Below, in pieces: positions 22,991 to 31,326 of a stretch of 64,000 nucleotides of DNA (the stretch's first letter is position 1; each line of letters begins with the position of its first letter). This DNA comes from SIG607 sp045592625 (GTDB lineage Bacteria > Bacillota > Clostridia > Oscillospirales > Acutalibacteraceae). The DNA lies in NCBI GenBank assembly GCA_045592625.1, contig JAZNVC010000012.1, positions 9,110 to 73,109 of the forward strand, written 5' to 3'. A program made the translations under genes and the position numbers. Below the pieces are notes generated by a model. That model ran no database searches and was not told the origin of the DNA. It was given only the letters and a program-made list of their open reading frames with translations.

Positions 22991-23565
22991 AATTATATCT
23001 TTCAGTGATTGGCTTAGCGATGGTTATTGTTTCTGCCATAAATATTATTTTTGATACTGCAACTTGGTATAATGTGATTATAGCGGTTGTGTTATGCACA
23101 GCAGCGCAATTTGCACTTGACGGACTTATTGCAATTATAATTAATAAGATGCCCGATAAACTTTTTGCAGTGAATAATCCGTTATACAATGTATCCGAAA
23201 CCGAAAAAAGCCTTTATAAAAAACTTAAGGTAAGGAATTGGAAAGACAAGGTTTGGGAACTTGGTGGGCTTGGGGGATTCAGCAAGAAAAATCTTGCCAA
23301 TCCTAACAGTCCCGCCTATATAGAAAAGTTTATTATTGAATGTAATAAGGGGGTACTAACCCACAGACTGTCTTATCCTATTGGTTTTTTGCCAATGATT
23401 TTTATACCCAATATCTGTGGATTAACCATAGCACTTCCTGTTGCAGTTGTTAATATATTCTTAAACATTTTACCAACACTTGCACTTCGATATAACACAC
23501 CAAAGCTCCACGCTATGCTAAAACGCATGAACCGCAGGATAGAGCGAGTGGTAACATATAATTAA
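22987..23565 (+). CDS. CrtO-like glycosyl acyltransferase family membrane protein
   Basis: 192 residues with hydrophobic helices at about 3-20, 25-50 and 130-170. The central motif VRNWKDKVWELGG...FSKKNL is typical of the staphylococcal CrtO (glycosyl-4,4'-diaponeurosporenoate acyltransferase) family. No carotenoid genes are nearby, so the role is more likely acylation of another glycosylated lipid. It overlaps the PlsC-type gene by 4 bases (ATGA), indicating translational coupling. Confidence 0.7.
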   Translation: MKLYLSVIGLAMVIVSAINIIFDTATWYNVIIAVVLCTAAQFALDGLIAIIINKMPDKLFAVNNPLYNVSETEKSLYKKLKVRNWKDKVWELGGLGGFSKKNLANPNSPAYIEKFIIECNKGVLTHRLSYPIGFLPMIFIPNICGLTIALPVAVVNIFLNILPTLALRYNTPKLHAMLKRMNRRIERVVTYN

Positions 23566-23573
23566 GACAATGT

Positions 23574-23611
23574 AAAATGCCTTTCTGCGTTTGGCGGAAA
23601 GGCATTTTTTT
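23574..23611 (+). terminator. Terminator of the GT8 cluster
   Basis: A 12-bp stem (23574-23585 / 23597-23608, AAAATGCCTTTC) is followed by T residues. Confidence 0.85.
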
Positions 23612-23638
23612 ATAATTTATGATAGAGTTATAAACGCT

Positions 23639-24319
23639 TTATTCCAGTTTGCTTCTTAGTTTAAGAGCGTCTTTAAATATGAAGTTTTTATTTAATATGG
23701 AACTTGCATGTCCGATTATAAAACCGTTGAGTATTGTGCATACGATGGTGCCCCAATTAATTCCCACGAAGGTGCCGAAAAAAATTAAGGCTAAGGCAAC
23801 GCTAAAAACAAAACTGCAAAAATCATATATCGTTTTAACTTTTCCAATTTTTACATTGGTTTTTTGCGTAATTTCTTTTACAAACAACTCATATGCAGCA
23901 GGGGGAAGATATGTATGAAATAAAAGTGCTACACCTATAGAACATATTATCATTCCAAAAAGGAAATATATTATTTGCCATACTATTCCTTGAAGGTTAA
24001 TAAGAGCAACGAGACTTATAGCAATATCAAGAAATATTCCGTATATAAAAGCGGTTGCAAAGGATAAAAAATAACTTTTTTTAACCTTACGCATAATCAG
24101 AGATAAAAGAATCAGTAAACAAGCCTGAAAAAAATATTCGGACATTCCAAATGAAAAAAACGGAAGAAACCCTGATACCTTCAAATGTATGAGATATGCA
24201 GGTGCAACAATCATTGACATACCGAAATTTGCTTTTTCCATTAGTGCAGTACCCAGAGCCAACACTATAACTCCCAAAATGTAAGCAATTTCACAGTAAA
24301 ACACTTTTGCCTTTTTCAT
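23639..24319 (-). CDS. YczE/YyaS/YitT-type integral membrane protein
   Basis: 226 residues with about five or six transmembrane helices, starting IAYILGVIVLALGTALMEKANFGMS; the small-residue motif GTALMEKANFGMS is characteristic of the YczE group. Function is not established; in Bacillus relatives YczE influences surfactin production. The ATG at 24319 has TTGGAGG 5 bases upstream; the extended TTG frame overlaps that site. It is convergent with the GT8 cluster, with no obvious partner. Confidence 0.75.
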   Translation of the reverse strand: MKKAKVFYCEIAYILGVIVLALGTALMEKANFGMSMIVAPAYLIHLKVSGFLPFFSFGMSEYFFQACLLILLSLIMRKVKKSYFLSFATAFIYGIFLDIAISLVALINLQGIVWQIIYFLFGMIICSIGVALLFHTYLPPAAYELFVKEITQKTNVKIGKVKTIYDFCSFVFSVALALIFFGTFVGINWGTIVCTILNGFIIGHASSILNKNFIFKDALKLRSKLE

Positions 24320-24423
24320 AAATGCCTCCAAACAGCATAATACTATTTAATAAAAACTCGAATTTTCTCGTATTTTGTAATTATACTATATTAATGAGGA
24401 TAATCAAGAAAATGTTTTAAAAT

Positions 24424-25251
24424 CTATTTAAACCGCTGAGCATAGCCGCATCTTTTACAGAGGTCTTCACAGGCCTTTCGGTTATTAAAACCTTTTACTA
24501 TAGCGGTGGCTTTTGGACTGTTAAGTATATCTTCGATATTTTCACTAAAAATATTGCCCAGTTTTATAGTTCCTTCGCTGTCCAGACAGCAGGGGACAAC
24601 GGTGCCATCCGAAAGAATGCCGAAATGGTCTCTTAGTCCGTAACAGAACAGGTTTTCACCTTGAATAACGGCATCCTTATCGGGCCAACTAAAGCGTTCT
24701 CCGTACTCTAAAAACAGTCGGTCACGGATACGAAGCCCTTTGGTGTTAGGGGTCCATTCTCCCTTTATCTCACCCTTTAAAAATTCTATAGCCTGATTAT
24801 TTTTGCCGTTATCATATCCACTGTTCCAAAGTCTTAACACTACTATTGTTCCGCTTTTATTGGCAGATTCCGCAAACTTTGCAACCTCACTTAAATATTT
24901 CTTATGCTTTTTATTGTCGTTACCCTCGAAACTGTGAAGAGAAATACTGACTTTATGTACCTTTTTATTAATAAGAATATGTCCTTTTTCCTTTAACAGA
25001 GTGCCGTTGGTGGTGATAACCGATTTAAAACCCAAAGACGTGGCAATAGTGATAAACTTCTCTAAATCAGGGTGGGTTAAGGGTTCTCCCAACAGATGAT
25101 AATATAGGTAATCGGTGTGGGGCTTTATCTTGTGCAAAACAGCAGCAAATTCTGCTGAATTCATTCTTTTTGGCGGTCTTTTTGTGCCGTGGCAAAAAGA
25201 ACAGTTCATATTGCAGGTGTTGGTTATTTCCACGTAAACCTTTGAGTACAA
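24424..25251 (-). CDS. Radical SAM protein with SPASM-like C-terminus
   Basis: The TTG at 25251 is preferred as start: GGGGGG lies 7 bases upstream, and the ATG at 25305 lies in a promoter-like TGTGATACAAT region. The protein (275 residues) has the radical SAM triad TCNMNCSFCHG at about 9-19, HLLGEPLTHPDL, TTNGTLL, and a C-terminal Cys-rich section DGTVVPCCLD...CEDLCKRCG for auxiliary clusters. Such proteins modify peptides or act as dehydrogenases. No precursor peptide is evident beside it, so the substrate is unknown. Divergent from padR. Confidence 0.82.
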   Translation of the reverse strand: MYSKVYVEITNTCNMNCSFCHGTKRPPKRMNSAEFAAVLHKIKPHTDYLYYHLLGEPLTHPDLEKFITIATSLGFKSVITTNGTLLKEKGHILINKKVHKVSISLHSFEGNDNKKHKKYLSEVAKFAESANKSGTIVVLRLWNSGYDNGKNNQAIEFLKGEIKGEWTPNTKGLRIRDRLFLEYGERFSWPDKDAVIQGENLFCYGLRDHFGILSDGTVVPCCLDSEGTIKLGNIFSENIEDILNSPKATAIVKGFNNRKACEDLCKRCGYAQRFK

Positions 25252-25334
25252 GCTATCGCCCCCCTTTGTTTTCTGTATTGTATCACACTTTTTTGAAAAA
25301 TGCAAAAAATTCCACTAAAATTAGAAGGCTTTTA

Positions 25335-25376
25335 TTGACAAAATTTATACTTCGTGATATGATGTATTACATAAAA
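25335..25376 (+). promoter_or_regulatory. padR operon promoter
   Basis: TTGACA (25335-25340), 17-bp spacer, TATGAT (25358-25363). The -10 runs into ATGTATTACAT, a near-palindrome like the ATGT/ACAT half-sites of PadR proteins, suggesting autorepression. Confidence 0.75.
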
Positions 25377-25387
25377 GGAGGTATTGC

Positions 25388-25708
25388 ATGGATATTCAGT
25401 TAAAACGAGGACTTTTGGACGTGTGCGTACTTTCTGCCATAAAGGACGGGGAATCTTACGGATATAAGATTATTAAGGATATGAAGCCGTATATAGTGCT
25501 TTCCGAATCTACTCTATATACAATTCTTAAACGTTTGGAAACGGCAGATATGCTGACCGTTCGTATCGCAGAATATGACGGCAGACTCAGAAAGTATTAT
25601 CATATTACAAATAGTGGCATAGCACGTATAGAAGAATTTAAAAACGATTGGAAAGAAATTTTGTCAATATATAAATTTGTGACAAAGGAGGGCGCTGCAA
25701 ATGACTAA
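25388..25708 (+). CDS. PadR-family transcriptional regulator
   Basis: 106 residues, winged helix of the small PadR-s2 type: LLDVCVLSAIKDGESYGYKIIKD at about 9-31, STLYTILKRLE at about 39-49, and wing DGRLRKYYHIT at about 61-71. AAAGGAGGTATTGC precedes the ATG. It is the first gene of a PadR-DUF1700-DUF4097 operon, overlapping the next by 8 bases. This three-gene set is widespread in Firmicutes and linked in several species to envelope stress; the inducer here is unknown. Confidence 0.92.
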   Translation: MDIQLKRGLLDVCVLSAIKDGESYGYKIIKDMKPYIVLSESTLYTILKRLETADMLTVRIAEYDGRLRKYYHITNSGIARIEEFKNDWKEILSIYKFVTKEGAAND

Positions 25709-26303
25709 AAACGATTTTCTTATGTCTTTAAAAGATAAACTGTCGGGTTTGCCTAAAGATGACTTTAATGAACGCCTTGATTTCTATAGTGAAATGATAG
25801 ATGATAAGATAGAAGACGGGATAAGCGAAGAACAGGCTGTTATGGAAATTGGAACCATTGATGAGATTTTTGCACAGATTATAAACGAAGTACCTTTTAG
25901 AAAAATAGTAAAAGAAAAAATAAGACGCAAGAAAAAACGCAAGGTTTGGGAAAGCGTACTTATTATAGTTGGTTCGCCTGTTTGGGTTCCTGTTTTAATT
26001 GCAATTTTGGCAGTTGTTATTTCGCTTTATCTTACTGTTTGGGTTGTGCTGGTTTGCTTTTATATAACATCTATTTCCATGTTTATATCGGCAATAGGGG
26101 GCTTTATAATGGCTGTAGCACAAATGATAAGCGGAAATTATCCTATAGGTGTTTTATTTATTGGTGCTGCCTTTTTCTTGATAGGACTGGGAATTCTTAT
26201 TATTTTAGGAATAAGAGTTATTGCAAAGGGCTTTTTAATGCTTACTCAAAAAACAGTTAAAGGCTTAAAAAAACTACTTGTAAATAAGGGGGATGCACAA
26301 TGA
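25701..26303 (+). CDS. DUF1700 (HAAS domain) membrane protein
   Basis: The protein has 200 residues. The N-terminal helical HAAS domain (FLMSLKDKLSGLPKDDFNERLDFYSEMIDDK) is followed by a basic KEKIRRKKKRK segment at about 74-84 and three or four transmembrane helices with many aromatic residues. HAAS proteins sit between PadR regulators and DUF4097 proteins and probably form a membrane module with them. It overlaps padR by 8 and the next gene by 4 bases. Confidence 0.9.
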   Translation: MTKNDFLMSLKDKLSGLPKDDFNERLDFYSEMIDDKIEDGISEEQAVMEIGTIDEIFAQIINEVPFRKIVKEKIRRKKKRKVWESVLIIVGSPVWVPVLIAILAVVISLYLTVWVVLVCFYITSISMFISAIGGFIMAVAQMISGNYPIGVLFIGAAFFLIGLGILIILGIRVIAKGFLMLTQKTVKGLKKLLVNKGDAQ

Positions 26304-27259
26304 AAAAAATTAAATCTTTGCTTATTGTGGCTCTTGCTTTAATGGTTATAGGCGGTATTATTTTTACTGGAGTGATGATGGTGCTTGACTGGGATTTTAA
26401 AAAACTGTCAACCGTTAAATACGAAACGAACAGTTATGAAATTGAAGATTTTAAGAATATAAAAATAACCACCTCTACTGCAAAAATTATTTTCAAACCT
26501 AGTACTGACGGCAAAAACAAGGTGGTTTGTTTTGAAGAATCAAATGAAAAACATCAAGTTGCGTTAAATGAAGACACATTAACCATCACTGAGCAAAACA
26601 CAAAAAAGTGGTATCAATATATGGGCATTGATTTTTATTCACCTTCCATTACCCTTTATCTAGCTGAAGGTGAATATGGTGATTTGTTTTTTAAGGCAAG
26701 TACAGGCGACCTTATAATCCCTGAGGAGTTCACCTTTAAAGATTTAGACCTTTCCTTTAGCACAGGCGACGTTACGATAAACGCAAAAAAACTGGACGAA
26801 ATAAAAGTAATGACAAGTACAGGAGATATAACGGTAGAAAACCTTTTGGTTAAAAGTCTTGAACTTACTGCTTCTACAGGTAAAATAGTAGTAAATAATG
26901 TTAAAAGCGAGGGCGACATTAATTTAAAGGTTTCTACGGGAAAAACAATCCTTTCTGATATTTCTTGTGAAAATTTCACCTCAAAGGGCGGTACGGGCAA
27001 AATATCCCTTAAAAGCGTTATAGCCAATGAAAAACTTTGCATTGTAAGGGATACAGGCGACGTAGAACTTGATAACTGTGACGGTGCACAAATCAGTATT
27101 ACTACAGATACGGGTGACGTTTCGGGCAGTTTAAAGAGCGAAAAGGTATTTATTGTCAAAACCCATACGGGAAGAGTTAAAGTGCCTGACACTATAACCG
27201 GCGGAAAGTGTGAAATCACTACCGATACGGGAGACATTCAAATAGTATTAAATAAGTAA
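26300..27259 (+). CDS. DUF4097 beta-repeat surface protein
   Basis: 319 residues. One N-terminal transmembrane helix (about 5-25) is followed by a right-handed parallel beta-helix type repeat. At least eight short units end in STGD, STGK, GTGK, DTGD or HTGR (for example KASTGDLIIPE, TSTGDITVENL, DTGDVELDNC). The bulk is predicted outside the cell. The family is an adhesin-like or sensor partner of the PadR/HAAS pair; no enzymatic residues are apparent. The start overlaps the DUF1700 stop as ATGA. Confidence 0.9.
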   Translation: MKKIKSLLIVALALMVIGGIIFTGVMMVLDWDFKKLSTVKYETNSYEIEDFKNIKITTSTAKIIFKPSTDGKNKVVCFEESNEKHQVALNEDTLTITEQNTKKWYQYMGIDFYSPSITLYLAEGEYGDLFFKASTGDLIIPEEFTFKDLDLSFSTGDVTINAKKLDEIKVMTSTGDITVENLLVKSLELTASTGKIVVNNVKSEGDINLKVSTGKTILSDISCENFTSKGGTGKISLKSVIANEKLCIVRDTGDVELDNCDGAQISITTDTGDVSGSLKSEKVFIVKTHTGRVKVPDTITGGKCEITTDTGDIQIVLNK

Positions 27260-27382
27260 AATAGTATAAGATATAATTGTTTTAAAACAAAAGAATAAAG
27301 TTTATAAAATCTAACAAAATTTCTTTTTTTTATATTGCAATATTATGATTAAATGTTATAATGAAATTCAGAAGGTGATATT

Positions 27383-28963
27383 ATGAAAGAAATAAAGGAA
27401 TTAAAATTTGAAGAATTAAGTGTTGACCAAAAACTTGGTATGATTCACTCGGCTGTAGTTAACTGTAATCCAGGCCGTGAAATGCAAATGGAGTTTTTGT
27501 TTGAACGCATAAAGAATCATGCACTTGGTGCTATTTGGATTCCCAGCAATGCTGACTATACCGAGGATTTAATCAAAAAGGTAAGAGAAATTGCCGATTA
27601 TCCGATTCTTATTATGACCGATGCAGAAAACGGTTTTGGCGAATATCAAATTGGTCTTAGAAACTGTACTGCACGTACCGGTGACGAACAAAATGCTTAC
27701 GTTTTTGGTAAAAGCGTAGGTGTTCTGGCAAAGAATATGGGATATGACGTAGTCTGCAGTCCTATTCTCGACCACAGCGAAGAAGGTTCTGCCCGTTGCT
27801 TTAGCTCGGATAAATACATAGTAGCAAAAATGGCGGCTGCAGAGGCAAGGGGAATGAGAGATGGCGGTATTTTGACTGTAGGAAAGCACTATCCAAGCCC
27901 ACGACATGAGTTGGAAATCGACTCTCATATGGCTGAGGCTATTTCCTATCAGACAAAAGAAGAACTTATAGAAGATGGACTTTATGCATATAAAGAACTT
28001 ATTAAAGAAGGACTTTTAGACGGTCTTATGACTACTCACCATAAAGTTGTTAAGATTGACCCCGAATATCCTGCCAGCCTTTCAAAGCCTCTTATTGATA
28101 TAATTAAGGATGAGGGCTTCGAAGGTTTCTTCATTACCGACGCTCTTGATATGATGGGCATTCGTGCTAAATTCGGTGCGGTAGAAAGCAAAGGCCTTGC
28201 AATTAAAGCGGGTAATGATTTTGCTTTGACCTATTCTATGGATCCTATAGGCGATCAAAAGAAAATAAACGATTGCTATGAAATGGGTATAATTTCTGAT
28301 GAGCGTTTGGATGAAGCCGTTAAAAAGGTGCTCGAAGTACAGCATAAGGCTTACGAAATGAGCAAAAACAGAAAATGCGATTCTTTAAGCGAAGAAGATA
28401 TAACCCGTCTTAAAAACATTGAGAAAAATGCTATTTGTGCCAAGGTTGACGAAGGACTGAAACCCTCTATATCAAGAGACGGAAAACACATTTTCGCAGT
28501 TATGGTAAGAAACGAAATGGATACAACCGGTGTAGCAGTGGATACATTTAGAAGCGATTGGCTATTTCCCGAAATGGTTAAAAAGCAGATTTTGAGTTTA
28601 TTTCCAAATTCAAAGGTTGTTTTTATAAGTCAGTTGCCTACTCAACGTGACAATCATTTGGTGCTTACTTATTCCAGTAGCTGTGAAGACGTAATATTAC
28701 TTACATTCTCTGAGCAACAGGCGTATATTGGAATTGACTATATAACACACCGTGCCGTAGCACTTATAAAAGCCTTGCAATATACCGACAGAATTTCAGC
28801 ACTTGTTCATTTCGGTAATCCTTGTGTGCTTGATGCCTTGCCTCATATTCCCCGATATATTTTGGGTGATACCTCAAAGGGCAGTGTAGATGCCTGCATT
28901 CAGGTTCTTGCAGGAGAAATCGAAGCTAAAGGCACCCCCACTTACAAATATACTTTAAATTAA
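27383..28963 (+). CDS. Glycoside hydrolase family 3, NagZ-like
   Basis: 526 residues, cytoplasmic. The GH3 barrel occupies about 10-330: the nucleophile is Asp in FFITDALDMMG at about 255, and the acid/base pair region reads KHYPSPRHELEIDSH at about 174-188. The D-x-H and KH are kept as in NagZ, but the usual PGHG loop is PSPR. A second domain of about 190 residues follows, as in two-domain Firmicute NagZ. NagZ removes GlcNAc from muropeptides in wall recycling, and this is the favoured role. A different beta-N-acetylhexosaminidase or phosphorylase specificity is possible given the loop change. Confidence 0.82.
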   Translation: MKEIKELKFEELSVDQKLGMIHSAVVNCNPGREMQMEFLFERIKNHALGAIWIPSNADYTEDLIKKVREIADYPILIMTDAENGFGEYQIGLRNCTARTGDEQNAYVFGKSVGVLAKNMGYDVVCSPILDHSEEGSARCFSSDKYIVAKMAAAEARGMRDGGILTVGKHYPSPRHELEIDSHMAEAISYQTKEELIEDGLYAYKELIKEGLLDGLMTTHHKVVKIDPEYPASLSKPLIDIIKDEGFEGFFITDALDMMGIRAKFGAVESKGLAIKAGNDFALTYSMDPIGDQKKINDCYEMGIISDERLDEAVKKVLEVQHKAYEMSKNRKCDSLSEEDITRLKNIEKNAICAKVDEGLKPSISRDGKHIFAVMVRNEMDTTGVAVDTFRSDWLFPEMVKKQILSLFPNSKVVFISQLPTQRDNHLVLTYSSSCEDVILLTFSEQQAYIGIDYITHRAVALIKALQYTDRISALVHFGNPCVLDALPHIPRYILGDTSKGSVDACIQVLAGEIEAKGTPTYKYTLN

Positions 28964-28968
28964 TTTTA

Positions 28969-29000
28969 AAACCGCACATTAAATATGTGCGGTTTCACTT
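28969..29000 (+). terminator. Terminator of the GH3 gene
   Basis: An 11-bp stem AAACCGCACAT/ATGTGCGGTTT (28969-28979 / 28985-28995), then CACTTTTT. Confidence 0.85.
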
Positions 29001-29089
29001 TTTATAAAAAATCAACGTATATTTTGTTGAAAAGGGTTAGTAATTATAGTATATTAATTATATAAGGATTAGCAGTATAGGAGTTTTTT

Positions 29090-30619
29090 ATGTCGCACAT
29101 TTTCGCATCCCTGAAGGAATCATTAACATCGGTATTACCAATAGCTGTTATTGTACTGATTCTTTCGGTTACATTGGTTTCATTGGCAGCAGGTGTTTTG
29201 GTATTATTTGTATTTGGAACGATTATGCTCATTGTAGGAATGAGTTTTTTTACTGTCGGTTCAACAATATCAATGGAACCTTTAGGCGACGGTATGGGTA
29301 AATCCCTTAATAAGAATAAAAAGATTTTTATTCCCCTTATTATATGCTTTGTACTAGGCTTTTTAATTACAGTTTCTGAGCCTGATTTACAGGTACTTGC
29401 CGAGCAGGTGCCCACAATACCTAATTCACTACTTATAAATTGCGTAGGTATTGGTGTGGGAATTTTTTTAAGTATTACCCTTATCAGAAACAAAAAAAGA
29501 ATTCCTTTAAGACTTTTACTCCTGATTTTTTATATCCTCATAATAGGTGTTTCATTCTTTGCACCAAAGGAATTTGTTTCAACGGCATTTGATTCCGGCG
29601 GAGTTACCACAGGACCTATTACCGTTCCTTTTATAATGGCTCTCGGTGCCGGTCTTGCGGCAAGCAAAAACGGAAAACATACGGGTGAGCAAAGCTTTGG
29701 ACTTGTCGCTCTTTGCAGTATAGGACCTATTTTATCGGTACTTTTACTTAGTATTTTTTATAAGCCTGAGGCAACTACTTCTGTATATGAAATAGCTGAA
29801 ATTTTAACCACCAAACAGGCATTTAAGCAGTTTTCAACTGCACTGCCTGTATATGCCCAAGAGGTTGCAGGTGCATTTGTGCCTATTGTTATTTTGTTCG
29901 TTGTTTTTCAGCTTATAACCCGAAGATATCAATGGCATACAATATTAAGAATGTCAATAGGCTTTGTATATACTTATATCGGACTTGTGCTGTTTTTGAC
30001 GGGTGCTAATGTAGGCTTTATGCCGGCAGGCAGACTTATAGGTGCCGAAATAGCAGGTAGCTCTTATAAATCTTTGCTTGTTCCTATAGGTGTGCTTATG
30101 GGTTACTTTGTTGTTTCTGCTGAGCCTGCGGTACACTCCCTTAAAAGACAGGTTAGTGAAATTACAAGCGGTGCAATTTCACAAAAAGCAGTTGCTGTTT
30201 CACTTTCTGTAGGTGTTGCATTTTCTGTGGGAATTTCAATGTTAAGAGTTCTTACAGGCATATCAATAATGCCGTTTTTAATAGTGGGTTACGGCATATC
30301 TCTTATAATAAGCTTCTTTGTTCCCAGTATTTATACAGGTATTGCATTTGACTCAGGCGGTGTTGCCAGCGGACCTATGACATCAACCTTTATGCTTCCG
30401 TTTGCTATGGGTGCTTGCGAAGCAATAGGCGGTAATGTAATGACCGATGCTTTTGGTATTGTGGCTATGATTGCAATGGCTCCCCTTATAACCATACAGA
30501 TATTAGGTTTGCTTGAAAGAAGCAAACGTGCAAGAACTATAAGGAAATTCCATATAGAAATCGGTACCGTAGAGGACGATGTTATATTCTTTGATGAGGA
30601 GGATATGATAAATGAATAA
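29090..30619 (+). CDS. DUF1538 double-domain membrane transporter
   Basis: 509 residues with about twelve to fourteen hydrophobic segments. The two halves repeat the same motif: STAFDSGGVTTGPITVPFIMALG at about 163-185 and IAFDSGGVASGPMTSTFMLPFAMG at about 420-443, so it is an internal duplication fused in one chain. DUF1538 proteins (UmpA/UmpB) are described as cation/proton antiporter components, usually two separate genes. It overlaps by 8 bases with a PII-like gene, a pairing that suggests regulation by a PII-type signal. Start follows TAGGAGTTTTTT. Confidence 0.82.
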   Translation: MSHIFASLKESLTSVLPIAVIVLILSVTLVSLAAGVLVLFVFGTIMLIVGMSFFTVGSTISMEPLGDGMGKSLNKNKKIFIPLIICFVLGFLITVSEPDLQVLAEQVPTIPNSLLINCVGIGVGIFLSITLIRNKKRIPLRLLLLIFYILIIGVSFFAPKEFVSTAFDSGGVTTGPITVPFIMALGAGLAASKNGKHTGEQSFGLVALCSIGPILSVLLLSIFYKPEATTSVYEIAEILTTKQAFKQFSTALPVYAQEVAGAFVPIVILFVVFQLITRRYQWHTILRMSIGFVYTYIGLVLFLTGANVGFMPAGRLIGAEIAGSSYKSLLVPIGVLMGYFVVSAEPAVHSLKRQVSEITSGAISQKAVAVSLSVGVAFSVGISMLRVLTGISIMPFLIVGYGISLIISFFVPSIYTGIAFDSGGVASGPMTSTFMLPFAMGACEAIGGNVMTDAFGIVAMIAMAPLITIQILGLLERSKRARTIRKFHIEIGTVEDDVIFFDEEDMINE

Positions 30620-31280
30620 AAAAATCATGGTGCTTTTGTCTATCGTCGAACGGGATAAAGGGAAAAAACTTATTAAAGAATTAAAAAACATAAATATCAA
30701 GTTTAATTTTCAAATGGTAGGACTTGGTACTGCTCCCACCGAAATGATGGATATTTTCGGACTTGGCAGTAACGATAAGGATATAATTGTAAGTCTTGCA
30801 GCCGAAACTGATGTTAAGGATATGATGTCAAACTTCGGCACACTGTTTTCAAGCACTTCAAAATATGGCGGTCTTATGATAATTCTTGATGTGTCTGCCG
30901 CCGGCAGAGTGCTGACCGAAATACTTAATTTTAATGACAGTAAAAATATTGAAAAGGGAAACGGTATTATGAAAAACGAACATCATAACAATTTGATTAT
31001 TATATCGGTAAACGAAGGCTATAGCGAAAACGTAATGCAGGTTGCCAGAAAAGCGGGAGCCACAGGTGGAACAATTATTAAGGGAAGACTTGCGGATTCT
31101 GAACAATTTGCAGAGTTTATTAAAAATGATATTGACGGAGAACGTGAAATGCTTTGCATACTTGCTCCGCTAAAGGCAAGTCGCCAAATAATGGAGGACG
31201 TAAATAAAGAATTCGGTATTAATTCTCAGGCAAACGGAATTGTGTTTGCCGTACCTACCGAGAAAGCCTATAAAATATAA
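30612..31280 (+). CDS. Tandem PII-like signalling protein
   Basis: 222 residues with two ferredoxin-like PII folds: domain 1 about 1-105 (KIMVLLSIVERDKGKKLIKELK...VGLGTAPTEMM) and domain 2 about 120-222 (LIIISVNEGYSENVMQVARKAGATGGTIIKGR). PII proteins bind nucleotides and dock on transporters or enzymes. The T-loop of domain 2 is short and lacks the uridylated Tyr. Fused PII domains beside a fused DUF1538 transporter suggest the protein gates that transporter. RBS GAGGAGG lies within the upstream gene. Confidence 0.8.
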   Translation: MNKKIMVLLSIVERDKGKKLIKELKNINIKFNFQMVGLGTAPTEMMDIFGLGSNDKDIIVSLAAETDVKDMMSNFGTLFSSTSKYGGLMIILDVSAAGRVLTEILNFNDSKNIEKGNGIMKNEHHNNLIIISVNEGYSENVMQVARKAGATGGTIIKGRLADSEQFAEFIKNDIDGEREMLCILAPLKASRQIMEDVNKEFGINSQANGIVFAVPTEKAYKI

Positions 31281-31290
31281 CTAAAATCCA

Positions 31291-31323
31291 AAGGACCTAT
31301 ATCGCTTGATATAGGCCCTTTAA
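31291..31323. terminator. Terminator between the PII-like and asparagine synthetase-like genes
   Basis: A 13-bp stem with one mismatch (31291-31303 / 31308-31320, core CCTATATC) lies between convergent genes; T runs are short. Confidence 0.65.
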
Positions 31324-31326
31324 TTA

